A stretch of DNA of 64,000 nt from Morinoia aosen (lineage: Eukaryota; Arthropoda; Malacostraca; Amphipoda; Talitridae), in contig CM059563.1 of NCBI GenBank assembly GCA_030386875.1, forward strand, positions 34,696,139 to 34,760,138. The letters run 5' to 3'. A program made the translations under genes and the position numbers. The notes beneath the pieces are model-generated. The model saw only the letters and a list, made by a program, of their open reading frames with translations, did no database searches and was not told the DNA's origin. Each line of letters begins with the position of its first letter. The first letter of the stretch is position 1. Positions 43,285-54,275 of this stretch are shown here, in pieces.

Positions 43285-45280
43285 TACATAATTTTATGTA
43301 TATATATAATGTATGTTTATATATAATATATACACACATTATGTCCCTGACGTGGCTCACCAAAAACATGCATGTATATCAATTTTATCGCTCATTATCA
43401 TAACAGATGCTCAGGTTGTCCACCCTCTGAATGGACACATGCATCAAATCTTATACTATTAGTTTCTCATATGTATGTATATGTACACACATAACCTAAC
43501 TAACTTAGCACCTTTGTGCATTCATTCTATCAACAAATTTTAGAAATTTCTCCCGACCCTCATAACAAAGTCTAAAGTCATTTAAAGTGAGGTATATGCG
43601 CTGCTCGGGATTTTTTCTTTCTGTGGAGTCTTTAAGATTAAACAATTAAACAAAGGACTGCATGAGACTCAGAGATTTTTTAAAAAACGTTCTACGATTT
43701 AAGGTAATGGATGAACGTCTGGGACTCTCAGCCATGGAGTTTTCAAATCTGTCAGAAGAAGGGAACTCGAGATACCTGTGAAAATTTACTACTCACGATG
43801 CTCTTCTGGCTGGAGCAAATGTGTGAAACTCGTCGTGAGTCGTAAATTTCAAGGCATATCCAAGTTCTCATCTGCCAACGACTTGTGGGTTGAAGCGCTG
43901 CCTGGGCTGGGGAATCAAATTGCAGTTGTTTTGTGAGGCCAAAACCAAGAAGATTGATGCAAGACACGCCTGCCTTGCCCGGGTGGTCTCTTAAGAAACA
44001 ATTGAATAAAACACGAGGGACATCGTAATTACTTTGCTTTAAATTTGTTCGTTAATATTTCATACCTTCGTGTGTAACTTTACAAATGAAAGCTTTTTCT
44101 CGATTATGCATCTCATTCATCAAAAGGATGAGACAAAAGTAAGCATGACTAAATGTCAACAAAAATGTCGAATATTGAATCAAGAAAACAGTAAAAGAAT
44201 ATGCATCAGCGGAGAATTAAATTTAACCAAAAGAAGATCTCTAAACAAAATTATTTACCTACATCAAATGCGAATGTTGTTGACATTCAGACTGTAAATG
44301 AAATTAGCTCATCGTAACAATGAACTGGATAAATTAAAGTCAGCACTTGTGCTCATAAGAGCCATTTGTTCCGAATGAATTATAGTGCAAGAATTCCGAT
44401 AGGTTTTCTGACTTCTCACCCGCAAATAAACATGCAAAGCAAATCAGCAACATTGCATTGTATTTGGCGCGTATACTTTCAAGTACGACCAGCTCAGGCA
44501 GGAAAAACTCTCACGCAAATTTATCGGCTATATATTTATATATGGTCGAGTCTAAGTAATACAGACCAACGTGTTTCCTGAAAGTCAGTTTTTTACCGGA
44601 ATCCAACGCGGTGCAATTTCGAGAGAGTGTGGCGCAACTGAATTTTCAGTAACCTTTTGTTACTCTGGTGGAAGAATCATGAGCAGAAGAATTATCATGA
44701 AGTAACCCATTTATTTTCTTGAATTACAGTGATAATGCTATTCAGCTGAATGAGGCTTGATAGGTTTGGTTATTCTTTTGTATTCACTCATATTGGTAGC
44801 AGTACATGGACGGTAATAAGACTAATAATGGTTACTATATATGCATTGAGGTGTAATTCCACTGATGATAATGCAATGGTTTTGTGTAACCGGAATTAAC
44901 GTGGGCGGAGAGTTCTAAAAACCGACAGTGGCACAGTACACACAACTCAAACTCAGAAATTTCAGGACACAATTCTAGTGTATAACATTGTCTTACGGCA
45001 TGATACTAATGAATGCAAGTATGTTACAGCAATGCATTTTGAAAAAGTTGAAATTCGTGTGAAATCACGCAAGGAATATGAATAAAATGTGAAAACTGAG
45101 TATGAAAATCATGTTGATGTATGAATATTGTATTGACGGAATAATTAGCAGAATTATTTAGGTATTGAGGAGAAAATATTTCTGCTACTGAACTAAAACG
45201 TATTTCGTAAAATTTCCTAATTAAACAATTATTATAACCTCGACGGCGTGTAACACGACCCGTTCGTTCACCTGCGATCA
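43285..45280. other. no supported feature
   Basis: TATATA-rich at 43290-43345, otherwise unique. ORFs at 43752-43967 (minus), 44070-44297 and 44366-44581 (plus) have no recognised motif. Confidence 0.4.
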
Positions 45281-45305
45281 CATTTTTTATTCCAACTTGC
45301 CAACG

Positions 45306-45503
45306 CTACTGTTGTTCAACGAAGCTATAATGAAGCGCAGGAACGCTAAATGGTTCGACGCTAGGCGCTGAGGTGCTCTTCTTTTCGTGGAAATTAATTT
45401 GACATTTGAACTCAGCGTTATAAGCAGGCGACTGTGTGTGAGGCGGCCATCGGAACCACAGAGGCACATTCTCCGGCAAATTAATAATGATATTCGGCGA
45501 CAT
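45306..45503 (-). CDS. hypothetical ORF or last exon with AATAAA
   Basis: The minus-strand frame starts MSPNIIINLPENVPLWFRWP, continues HTQSPAYNAEFKCQINFHEK and ends HYSFVEQQ and TAG. An AATAAA on the same strand (45286-45291) lies 14 nt after the stop. AG acceptor candidates lie just upstream (CCCAG, ACACAG), but with poor pyrimidine tracts. The sequence looks more protein-like than most ORFs here, though the family is unknown. It could equally come from a mobile element. Confidence 0.3.
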   Translation of the reverse strand: MSPNIIINLPENVPLWFRWPPHTQSPAYNAEFKCQINFHEKKSTSAPSVEPFSVPALHYSFVEQQ

Positions 45504-45509
45504 ATTCTG

Positions 45510-45990
45510 TGTTCCTCTGGGTTACACCATGAAGTTAGTTCACAAACCATTTCGATGAGAAGGGTTATTTAATCATGATCATCTCCTTGAGGTTCCTTCA
45601 CACAGGCCATGCGGCTGAGAGCTGAACTAATTTCGAAAGATCTGATAGATCTATGAACTTCAGACCATGGTGACCGGCTTTTTGTTGTCCTAAAGAACTA
45701 TTCTTACAAAATTATTATTAATGAGCTCGATTAAACAGCAGTTCAAGTGGCAAAATTCTATGACCTCATTGCGAACAGACGCAAATACTGATCGTGAATA
45801 AAATTTGCAATAAAACAACATTCATCCCTGAACTACTGCATACGCATTACACAGCTTTCTCGATCAGCTTCGTTAGCAAAGTCGTGAGGCTCCAGAGAAA
45901 CTTTCTACACTTGAATCGTGTAACACAGGGCACATTCGAGGGAGTGTATAGTTAAAGTTATAACTAATAAACATTTAAATTTTAGGATTT
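45510..45990. other. no feature seen
   Basis: Unique sequence; nothing recognised. Confidence 0.5.
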
Positions 45991-45994
45991 TTTA

Positions 45995-46078
45995 CTAAAA
46001 TTTCGTTTTCGTAATGTAATTTGTGAGAAATCAAACATTTTTCATTGAAATGAGGGACTCTGAAGAAATAGACGGAAT
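45995..46078 (-). repeat. dispersed repeat, second copy
   Basis: The complement reads CCGTCTATTTCTTCAGAGTC, CCTCATTTCAATGAAAAATG and ACATTACGAAAACGAAATTT, matching 42574-42645 at most positions. Confidence 0.8.
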
Positions 46079-48985
46079 TTAAGAAATGCAAGAAGACAAA
46101 TTCAAAAAGAAATAACGGAAAATTTTTACAGACCCTTTCTCTAGACATGGTGTGAGTTGACACAAGCATGACCAAGCCTGCACGCCCATTGTTACATGTC
46201 AAGATCATGTTCACGTGGTGTGTGTTAGGAGTGAGATCTGAAGCCAACTTGAAGACCATGAAGTTAACAAACTTCTCACCAATTCGATGGCATCATTGTC
46301 AATCAGTGATAATCAACATTACCATGAGAGCGCGTATAAAGATTACTCGATATTACAATAATTCACTCATAAAACACAAGCCATGATTCCCAAGCAGACG
46401 TGGCGAGTGCGCTCCTAAATAATATCAGGTTGATGCAGTGGAGGGAAGCGGGTTGTGAGAAAGTTGCTGCGTGCCTCACTTGATAAGCGACCAGCGCAGC
46501 GTAGAAAAGAACGAAAGTGAAGGTTGTTGGCTCCGACCTTAGCTGTGTGACGGTTTGCCGGGCGGATCTCACGTCCACTGCAGTGAAAGAAGCACCGGGT
46601 CGCATCGAGGATCTGTTCTGCAAAAAACGACCTACGGGGTGAGAGGAGAGCTTTACCGTGGCCCCTCTGGGTCAATGGGCAAGTTTTTATCTGCAATACT
46701 CTTGCATAGAGTGATTTTAAACCCCACGACCCTTGCTCTCAGTCCATAAGAAGGGCAAAAAGTTTGAAACAATGTCGCCGTGATTGAATTCGTTTACTAC
46801 TGTGAATATCAAAGCTTTGTCATGACCCTTACATTGATGATAAAATTGGCTGGTTTTATTTGCATCTTATTTTGGAACTCAAAAATGGGGATTTCAACAA
46901 TGTTGATCTCCCCACTGAAACTCAGCGTTCCAGTGCCTTGCTCTAGGTTTGAGTGGAGCGATCAACAGTTAAATTGTGTTGAAATCAAGGGACATCTGAG
47001 GATGGAGTCGAAATAAAATTGCGCTTAAATTTAATTACTATCTATAAATGATAAAAATATCTCAAAAATAAATCACTCATTTTGATTGTTGAGTGAAAAT
47101 ATTCTCAAGAACAAGGTAGGTTTTAAACAGATTCAAAACTTGGTTTGGCTATTAATGACATTCTTATCGTACTTGTAACTGATCCGTTATTCCCACTCTC
47201 ATGGAAAAAATTAAGGGTTTGACTCGACACAAAGCAAACACAAGTGTCCCTTTTGATATCAATCCTGTTTCAGATGAACAAAACTTCGATACAGCTTGCA
47301 TTTATGAGCGGGGTAAATATTACCGCGTCAAACTCCGAGAATGATCTGAACTATACGAGACATGCGGTCTGCGGGGTCTGAATCTATCGGTTCAGAGGCA
47401 GTCCTAGATCTACAGTGAGTTGATGTGAGTGACTGCGCCGGGACCGAGACGTACTATCTCAACGCCAGTATTTATTTTCAAGTACTACTATTGGCCAGCT
47501 CTGTACCAGCACCCATAGAGTACTGTAGATCAATCTACTGTATAATCTAGACTCAAAACGTTACCACGAGACGGGTAACGTAATCTACTTATTCCGGATA
47601 TTTTGTCTTCGAAAGTTCAAATTTGAAAGGTTTTCGCTGTTTATTTTTGATTTACACTTGTAAAAAATTGGAGGCGAAGCAGAGAAGAAATTGCAATGCC
47701 CATAATTGCGATCTAGTTGCCAGTAACCTTGCGCTAAGGCCGTCATGGAGAGCAGCCTAGCGTCCTGAAATTCTGAAATGGAAACAAAAGCATTGAAATT
47801 CGCCAAACCAGCAAAACTGCGTTCAAGGGACAGATATTCACTCTGCGTTTGAAAACATATTCAAAAACATAACCAATATAATCTAATTACGACTAAAAGC
47901 TCTAACAGTAGGATTTTCATAGGACTTATAACATTGAGAAGAGCTGTATTTAGGCCATGAAAAACATATTGGAAAATCAGAAGCTAAATAAAAATTTCCT
48001 ACTGATATCAGAACGCCACGTGAGCACCGGCAACGAAAGATAGTGACATTAATTTAGGCTGTCTCTCAGCCCCGAAGACTCATCTAGTTAAAAAATTTTG
48101 CTTCATCCGTTCATAGTTTAAATAATAAAGGAGCAATAGTTTTATTACCCCATTTTCAGAAATTGAAACGCGCGCCTTAATTTCAGTTGTAGAAAAATCC
48201 AAGAGCTTACCGAGCCTTTGATAAAAGACAGCAATAAGCTTTTTCATAAGCAATGGGCTAACTAGTGCGCTTGATGTTGAAGACATCGCACTATTTTCTC
48301 AGACCTTCGCTCATAATTCGTAAAGGTAAAAACAGAACACAACAATACTGCGCGAGAAACGGTCTTATCGTAAAAACTACCAGCAGAACCCGTTCTCTGG
48401 CAGGAGTCAAAACTGTGAAACACTGCTGGTTGTTAGCAGCACCAAGAGCGCCAATGAAAGCTTCTAAATGCAATGACAAAATGCCTACGTTAGATATAAC
48501 AGCATACAAGCCCTAGTTAAGCAAAATTTAGGGTATCACGGAAGTATAAACTACCAAAAATAATTGTAAAACTTTGTCAAATAATTTGTATGGAGAACAA
48601 GTGTTAATTTTCAAACCAAGATCCGGACTAAGCTTTCATACTCGTTTCCCGTAGAATTATTTCTTGCTATTTTATTTCTTATTGATGTTTCTAACGAAAA
48701 ACATTATACTTGGTTTTTCTCACAAAAAAACCTTAAGGTTAACGACATCGCGTGCGAGCACTGGCTATAATTACATACTCTTTGGCGTAATAACTCTTAC
48801 ACTAGACTTTTTGCTGACGCGCTCGTGAGGAATGTCTTGAGCTTATAAACAAATACAGGTAAAATTGTGCTAGTTTAAAGAAAAAGATACGTTTTTTAAA
48901 TAAATCCAATTATCAGATTATCAAATACCGTAGATCACTCATCTTACACCACTGTTTCTGACAAGTCTAGATCACGTTATATATG
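46079..48985. other. no supported feature
   Basis: 46440-46640 is G+C-richer than its surroundings. The plus frame there reads SDLSCVTVCRADLTST then CKKRPT before a possible donor GG/GTGAGA, a weak exon candidate. Overlapping minus ORFs at 46363-46696 compete with it. The rest (46.7-48.98 kb) shows no recognised feature. Confidence 0.3.
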
Positions 48986-48990
48986 ATGAG

Positions 48991-49139
48991 TATTGTGTGG
49001 GTGTATGCATGGTGTCTGTAATTAAACACCTGCTCTGCAATATTGTATGGGTGTAAGCATGGTGTCTGTAATCAAAGACCTGCTCTGTAGTTTTGTATGG
49101 GCGTATACATGGTGTCTGTAATTAAACACTGCTCTGCAT
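48991..49139. repeat. 50 bp tandem repeat, three copies
   Basis: The unit begins TATTGTGTGGGTGTATGCAT, continues GGTGTCTGTAATTAAACACC and ends TGCTCTGCAA. Copies two and three have a few substitutions and one single-base deletion. Confidence 0.95.
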
Positions 49140-50157
49140 CTTCAACATTATACTAGATCATCCGAGACGGTGACCATTGGTTCACGATGTTCAGCTCGTG
49201 CACCATGCCCAGCACTGAAGCAGTAAGTATAGATTACAATTTGCCACTCAGCAGATAGGCTCGTCCTCGAAGCCCAGTGTCCGGATTGAGGGGAGGTAAA
49301 TTAGAGCTCAACGGACACTTGTTTACGCGCTCATCTCTGGAACATGTTTCTCTCTCCTGATCGGGTTTGCCGTCATACACATGAACGTTAATTGAATCTC
49401 GGAGGGTTGATTTTAAGGGCTTGAGTGTCGCTCACCGGCTCTGCTGCGTACGTTGGATTTCTGGCAATTTTGAGGACTTTCTCACCCGCGCCGTGGCCGC
49501 AGCGGTGGCAGGGCGCACTTTCACGAAGCCTTCAGCAACACAGCAAATTTTCCCTTCGTTTTCTTAATAACTGCCAATATGTTCTCTTATCCATGAGGCA
49601 GTCGGACCCGGAGAAAACTGCGCAGGAATTTTACAAGAGAAAGGTATTTCAAGATTGTCGGAAGCCGAGTTAATATCCGAAATTGCATTATATTAAAATA
49701 TTTTTTTAGGTCGTGGTTAAGTCCCGTGTCATTTCTTCATTTTCGCATTACAACCTTTTTTCCTCTCAATGGATGAAGAATTTTTCATCTAATATTTGAA
49801 CAGTCTTCTGTACAGTCAGCTATAGGATGATTACTTTTTTTCTTTCAAAAATTTTCGAACTTGAATCTTTGAATCTTCGTTTCTTATTGTAATCATCATT
49901 GCATTAATAAATCAAAGTATTTTGTTAAAAAATTGAAGCAAGAATCTTCGAAAGCCTTGCTGAAGCTAATTTCCTTTTGTGTAAATAGTTTCAAACTACT
50001 TCATTGTCGAAGTCTGGTGAATCTTCAATAATTTGATTTTCTCACTGTTTAATTATTACGTGAAATTTTCTAATCAGCATTAATCAATAGAATTGTAGGT
50101 ATTGGTCTAAAAGTTTGTTGATTTCTTGCATTGTGTGTAGATTTGCTGAGTGTTTGT
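49140..50157. other. no supported feature
   Basis: A G+C-richer block at 49440-49530 carries an 82-codon plus-strand ORF (49425-49673) without recognised domains. The remainder is AT-rich and unique. Confidence 0.4.
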
Positions 50158-51424
50158 GTATTCAGTATGTGACACGTCACTGCTGTGGTGGGATGTGTTC
50201 AGTAAGTGACACGTCACTGCTGTGGAGGGATGTGTTCAGTAAGTGACACGTCACTGCTGTGGAGGGATGTGTTCAGTAAGTGACACGTCACTGCTGTGGA
50301 GGGATGTGTTCAGTAAGTGACACGTCACTGCTGTGGAGGGATGTGTTCAGTAAGTGACACGTCACTGCTGTGGAGGGATGTGTTCAGTAAGTGACACGTC
50401 ACTGCTGTGGAGGGATGTGTTCAGTAAGTGACACGTCACTGCTGTGGTGGGATGTGTTCAGTAAGTGACACGTCACTGCTGTGGAGGGATGTGTTCAGTA
50501 AGTGACACGTCACTGCTGTGGAGGGATGTGTTTAGTAAGTGACACGTCACTGCTGTGGAGGGATGTGTTCAGTAAGTGACACGTCACTGCCGTGGAGGGA
50601 TGTGTTCAGTAAGTGACACGTCACTGCTGTGGAGGGATGTGTTCAGTAAGTGAAACGTCACTGCTGTGGAGGGATGTGTTCTGTAAGTGACACGTCACTG
50701 CTGTGGAGGGATGTGTTCAGTAAGTGACACGTCACTGCTGTGGAGGGATGTGTTCAGTAAGTGACACGTCACTGCTGTGGAGGGATGTGTTCAGTAAGTG
50801 AAACCTCACTGCTGTGGAGGGATGTGTTCAGTAAGTGACACGTCACTGCTGTGGAGGGATGTGTTCAGTGAGTGACACGTCACTGCTGTGGAAGGATGTG
50901 TTCAGTAAGTGACACGTCACTGCTGTGGAGGGATGTGTTCAGTGAGTGACACGTCACTGCTGTGGAGGGATGTGTTCAGTAAGTGACACGTCACTGCTGT
51001 GGAGGGATGTGTTCAGTGAGTGACACGTCACTGCTGTGGAGGGTTGTGTTCAGTAAGTGACACGTCACTGCTGTGGAGGGATGTGTTCAGTGAGTGACAT
51101 ATCACTACTGTGGAGGGATGTGTTCAGTAAGTGACACGTCACTGCTGTGGAAGGATGTGTTCAGTAAGTGACACATCACTGCTGTGGTGGGATGTGTTCA
51201 GTGAGTGACACGTCACTGCTGTGGAGGGATGTGTTCAGTAAGTGACTCGTCACTGCTGTGGAGGGATGTGTTCAGTAAGTGACACGTCACTGCTGTGGAG
51301 GGATGTGTTGAGTAAGTGACACATCACTGCTATGGAGGGATGTGTTCAGTAAGTGACACGTCACTGCTGTGGAGGGATGTGTTCAGTAAGTGACACGTCA
51401 CTGCTGTGGAAGGATGTGTTTAGC
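50158..51424. repeat. 37 bp minisatellite, about 34 copies
   Basis: The unit begins GTGTTCAGTAAGTGACACGT, continues CACTGCTGTGGAGGGAT. Variants include GTGGTGGGAT, GTGAGTGAC, GAAACGTCAC and GTGGAAGGAT. Every unit contains AGTGAC-AC-GTCACT, a 6 bp inverted repeat around two bases. Longest array in the window (about 1.27 kb). Confidence 0.98.
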
Positions 51425-51429
51425 GCAAG

Positions 51430-51860
51430 ACACATCGAATATCAACGCTCTCTTTCCTTTAATTTTACCTCTTCCCTGGTTAATTTAATCAAAGGAAATA
51501 ACTAGTATATTACATTTTGCTTTATAAACAATCTTTACTAAATTATCTCTCGCCCAGACGTCCGACGTAAGCTGTAAATTTGGTTCGTGGTAATTTTTGT
51601 GGTTCATTACATCAAGTGATGACTTTTGATTTCTGTCTATATTCGAATAGAATCAATGCATAAGACCTTTAAATATGATAAAAACGTCAGCATTCTTTGA
51701 TAGAAATTTCAGAGCATAAAGGAAAAAGTCAACTTAGAATTTCTGTGCATAATAGCGCGGTCTTCTTGAAATTCTTTTCGACGACCAAACACTCAATATA
51801 TGTATTAGGTTTCTTCCTTTTATGTCCTGATGAGACAAGGGCTACAAGTGGCTTATCAAT
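51430..51860. other. no feature seen
   Basis: AT-rich unique sequence. Confidence 0.5.
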
Positions 51861-51865
51861 GAGAT

Positions 51866-51871
51866 TTTATT
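51866..51871 (-). terminator. minus-strand polyadenylation signal AATAAA
   Basis: TTTATT on the plus strand, 9 nt beyond the TGA of the candidate exon at 51881-52030. Confidence 0.35.
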
Positions 51872-51880
51872 ATTAGTGCC

Positions 51881-52030
51881 TCATTCATCGAAATCGACTC
51901 CAGGATCTCCAGCTTCGCATTCCGGCAACATTTCTAGAAGCGACCGCTTCCGATGGGAACGAATAGCACGCACGGCGAGCGTCCGATTTGAATGCAGTGC
52001 TCGTTCGTTATGGTCGACTTCCTCGCTTAG
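51881..52030 (-). CDS. candidate last exon, minus strand
   Basis: The minus strand reads LSEEVDHNERALHSNRTLAV, RAIRSHRKRSLLEMLPECEA and GDPGVDFDE then TGA. Codon choice and the charged, helical composition look genuinely coding, and the block is G+C-richer than its flanks. The proposed acceptor (CACAAATCTGAAG) is weak. An upstream in-frame TAA lies close by, so the exon cannot extend far. An AATAAA follows. Protein not recognised; could be an alternative last exon of the gene ending at 53563, since both begin in phase 0. Confidence 0.4.
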   Translation of the reverse strand, partial: LSEEVDHNERALHSNRTLAVRAIRSHRKRSLLEMLPECEAGDPGVDFDE

Positions 52031-52208
52031 CTTCAGATTTGTGAAGCATTAGCGGTTCCGTTGCCGACATGATTCTAGAGACTTAAAATATCACTGCAGA
52101 TAGTTGTAGGGATATATTTTTGCAAGCACGTTTAGCTCTCGGCCCATTCTGTTGTGTTGTCGATTGCTGCTTTAGTGCTGAGAGTGAGCCGTGTTAATTT
52201 CCCTGCTA

Positions 52209-52238
52209 GAGTGCACTGAATGCTTCCAGTGCACTCTG
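52209..52238. repeat. 11 bp perfect hairpin
   Basis: AGAGTGCACTG and CAGTGCACTCT pair around an 8-base loop (AATGCTTC). Function unknown. Confidence 0.8.
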
Positions 52239-52429
52239 GTGGGATTGATTGCTGTTTGAAGTGTTGGATTCCAGTGGGGATGTTATTTATACATAAACTC
52301 AGTGTCTGTCAGTCAGTCAACTGAGTTTTCTAAGTTTACTGGTTATTATTTTGGATGCTTCAAACCTTTAGTACTGACAGCCGTGAAATAATCATTGATA
52401 ATACTAAATTCAGTAGGTTTATTTAACAA

Positions 52430-52716
52430 AAGAAAGTATACTTTGTATCCATGCTGCTGATCAAGAAGGGAATGCACCACTTTTTAGGCCAACGAAGATA
52501 ATCGAGTAGTGTTTGCTTATTGCGACAACTCAGTGGCCTATTATGCTTCTTTTATCGTTTTTTTCAATATCACACTGTTCTACTGGACATAATTGTACTA
52601 AATGACTCTGCAATCTCAACTGAATTGAAGGCTATGAAAATTATTCATTTAAACCACTGATTCGTACAAATTGAACTCATAATCGAACAAGATTAAAATA
52701 TCCGCTTTTAAAGTAC
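52430..52716 (-). repeat. 285 bp repeat, copy 1 (mariner-end-like)
   Basis: Direct duplicate of 53988-54275 (AAGTATACTTTGTATCCATG; GCACCACTTTTTAGGCCAAC; TCATAATCGAACAAGATTAA; GTACTTTAAAAG-type end). The second copy is contiguous with the 3' end of the mariner relic at 54.2-54.9 kb, so this is probably a solitary mariner 3' fragment. Confidence 0.75.
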
Positions 52717-52719
52717 CAA

Positions 52720-53030
52720 TGTGACGGTCAGTGAAGAGTAAGAGACTGTCACGCAGCCTGCCCGGCACCTGGGGTTTAATTAAAGTGGCACGAGTTGAGG
52801 TGTCCTCCATACTCTGTCGCTTAGTTATATCTCCCTCTTGTCTCATGTGATGTTAACGGTGCGCTGAGTATCGCCAGTGGGAGCTATATATTTAGGTAAA
52901 AGCATCACAATAACCTCTCAGTGGTAATAATATCTAATTTATCTGATTCATTGCTTGCAGAAGCCAAAAATCTGATAGCTGATTCTTAGCATCCGTGGCA
53001 CAAACTGTAGCGATAAAATATTTCAACCTA
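52720..53030. other. no supported feature
   Basis: A G+C-richer block at 52735-52860 gives a minus-strand frame with SMEDTSTRATLIKPQVPGRL within the 52649-52846 ORF. No splice sites or family support it as an exon. Confidence 0.3.
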
Positions 53031-53037
53031 AATGTAC

Positions 53038-53113
53038 GAGGAGTTCGCGAGACTCGAACTCAGGACTATAAATCACCGCGCTAGCACGCTATCGACCGCG
53101 CTATCGATCACCC
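53038..53113 (-). ncRNA. tRNA-like sequence, tRNA pseudogene or SINE head
   Basis: The minus strand contains an A-box-like TAGCGCGGTCGATAGCG (53104-53088) and a B-box GAGTTCGAGTC (53061-53051), spaced as in tRNA genes, with GGTGATCGATAGCGCGG at the 5' side. The T-arm pairs (CTGAGTTCGAGTCTCG region), but the acceptor stem does not close convincingly. A tRNA-derived SINE or decayed tRNA gene is more likely than a functional tRNA. No anticodon is assigned. Confidence 0.5.
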
Positions 53114-53440
53114 AAAAGATGATCGAAGCCCAACGAAAGCAATGCTTGGCACAGTGAAGCAGGCACGCACTTGGCCCGACAGATATATTTTATTCAGCTT
53201 AGACATGTGTATCAACAGCCATGTGTTTTCTAGTTTCTGTACATTTATCTCATCATAACATGAGCCTCATTTGTATCAAGCTTTTAAGTCAAGCTCATAA
53301 CAGCCAAGCGTTGTAATAGCCAATCAAATGTTTAATATAACTGCAATAAATAATTTAACGTGTGTGCCTATGTGTTAGTAGGAATCACTTTTCAGATATC
53401 CCTTCATAGTCACGTAAATATCTGTGCCAAGTGTGTACCA

Positions 53441-53446
53441 TTTATT
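53441..53446 (-). terminator. minus-strand polyadenylation signal AATAAA
   Basis: TTTATT on the plus strand, 116 nt after the TAA of the exon at 53563-53643. Confidence 0.55.
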
Positions 53447-53562
53447 TAGAGACGTCTCACACGCGTACGCGTCAGACTCTGAAATCAGTACAGGCTAAGC
53501 CCTGCGATCATCCCTGTCTGTCAGTGGATATAATTTACCATTCTTGTTGCTTTGTATAACCC

Positions 53563-53643
53563 TTACAATTTCTTGGCCTGCTCACGCAGGTGTCTCACCA
53601 GTGAGGCTTCACGGAGTTCTGCGAGGGATTTGATAGTTCGTCT
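53563..53643 (-). CDS. terminal exon of unidentified minus-strand gene
   Basis: The minus strand has a good acceptor (TTGTGTTTGTATACTTTAACAG) followed in phase 0 by RRTIKSLAELREASLVRHLR then EQAKKL and TAA. All features agree: coding-like codon use, a basic amphipathic helical tail, and an AATAAA at the usual distance. I do not recognise the protein, although the tail resembles ends of small RNA- or ribosome-associated proteins (a guess only). Upstream exons should lie to the right on the minus strand; I could not identify them among the transposon relics. Confidence 0.55.
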   Translation of the reverse strand, partial: RRTIKSLAELREASLVRHLREQAKKL

Positions 53644-53649
53644 CTGTTA

Positions 53650-53985
53650 AAGTATACAAACACAATTTAAGATTAGGAAACTGAACAATGTTATGCCTTC
53701 AGTAACCAAACTTTCCTGTGGCAAATTCAGTCTAGCTTGGTTCAGCAGTAATTTATGTTGTGCTGTTTTACAGATCTTCGAGAAGAATAAAATCATCAAA
53801 CTACAAAACCATCCATTACACTATACACAACTGATGGGTAGATTATTTGACATTTATTCTTTGCCGTGAGCACCTGGCCCTTGTATAACGCTGGGATCTC
53901 TATGGCTTGAGGTCAGAAGTTAAGGTCCAATGCGGCTCAACCAAATGTTCCTCTTCACCCCTGCTGTCATGCTTGACTATCCGTG
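53650..53985. other. no feature seen
   Basis: Unique sequence; short overlapping ORFs only. Confidence 0.5.
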
Positions 53986-53987
53986 AA

Positions 53988-54275
53988 AAGCAAGTATACT
54001 TTGTGTCCATGCTTTCGATCAAGAAGGAAGTGCACCACTTTTTAGGCCAACTCAGAAAATCGAATAGTGTTTGCTCATTGCAACTACTCAATGACTTATA
54101 ATGCTTCCATTATCGTTTTTTCCAACATCACACTGTTCTACAGGGGATAATTGAGCTAAATGATGCTGGAATTTCAACTGAACTGAAGGCTGTGAAAATT
54201 ATTCATCAATACTTACCCCTGATTCCAACAAATTCAAATCATAATCGAACAAGGTTAAAATGTCCGGTTTTAAAG
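53988..54275 (-). repeat. 285 bp repeat, copy 2, tail of mariner relic
   Basis: Same sequence as 52430-52716. Contiguous with the transposase relic that ends near 54239, so it is probably that element's 3' region. Confidence 0.75.

Noticed and set aside
50158-51424. CRISPR-like array
   Set aside because: Units are directly adjacent with no unique spacers, and the context is eukaryotic; this is a minisatellite.
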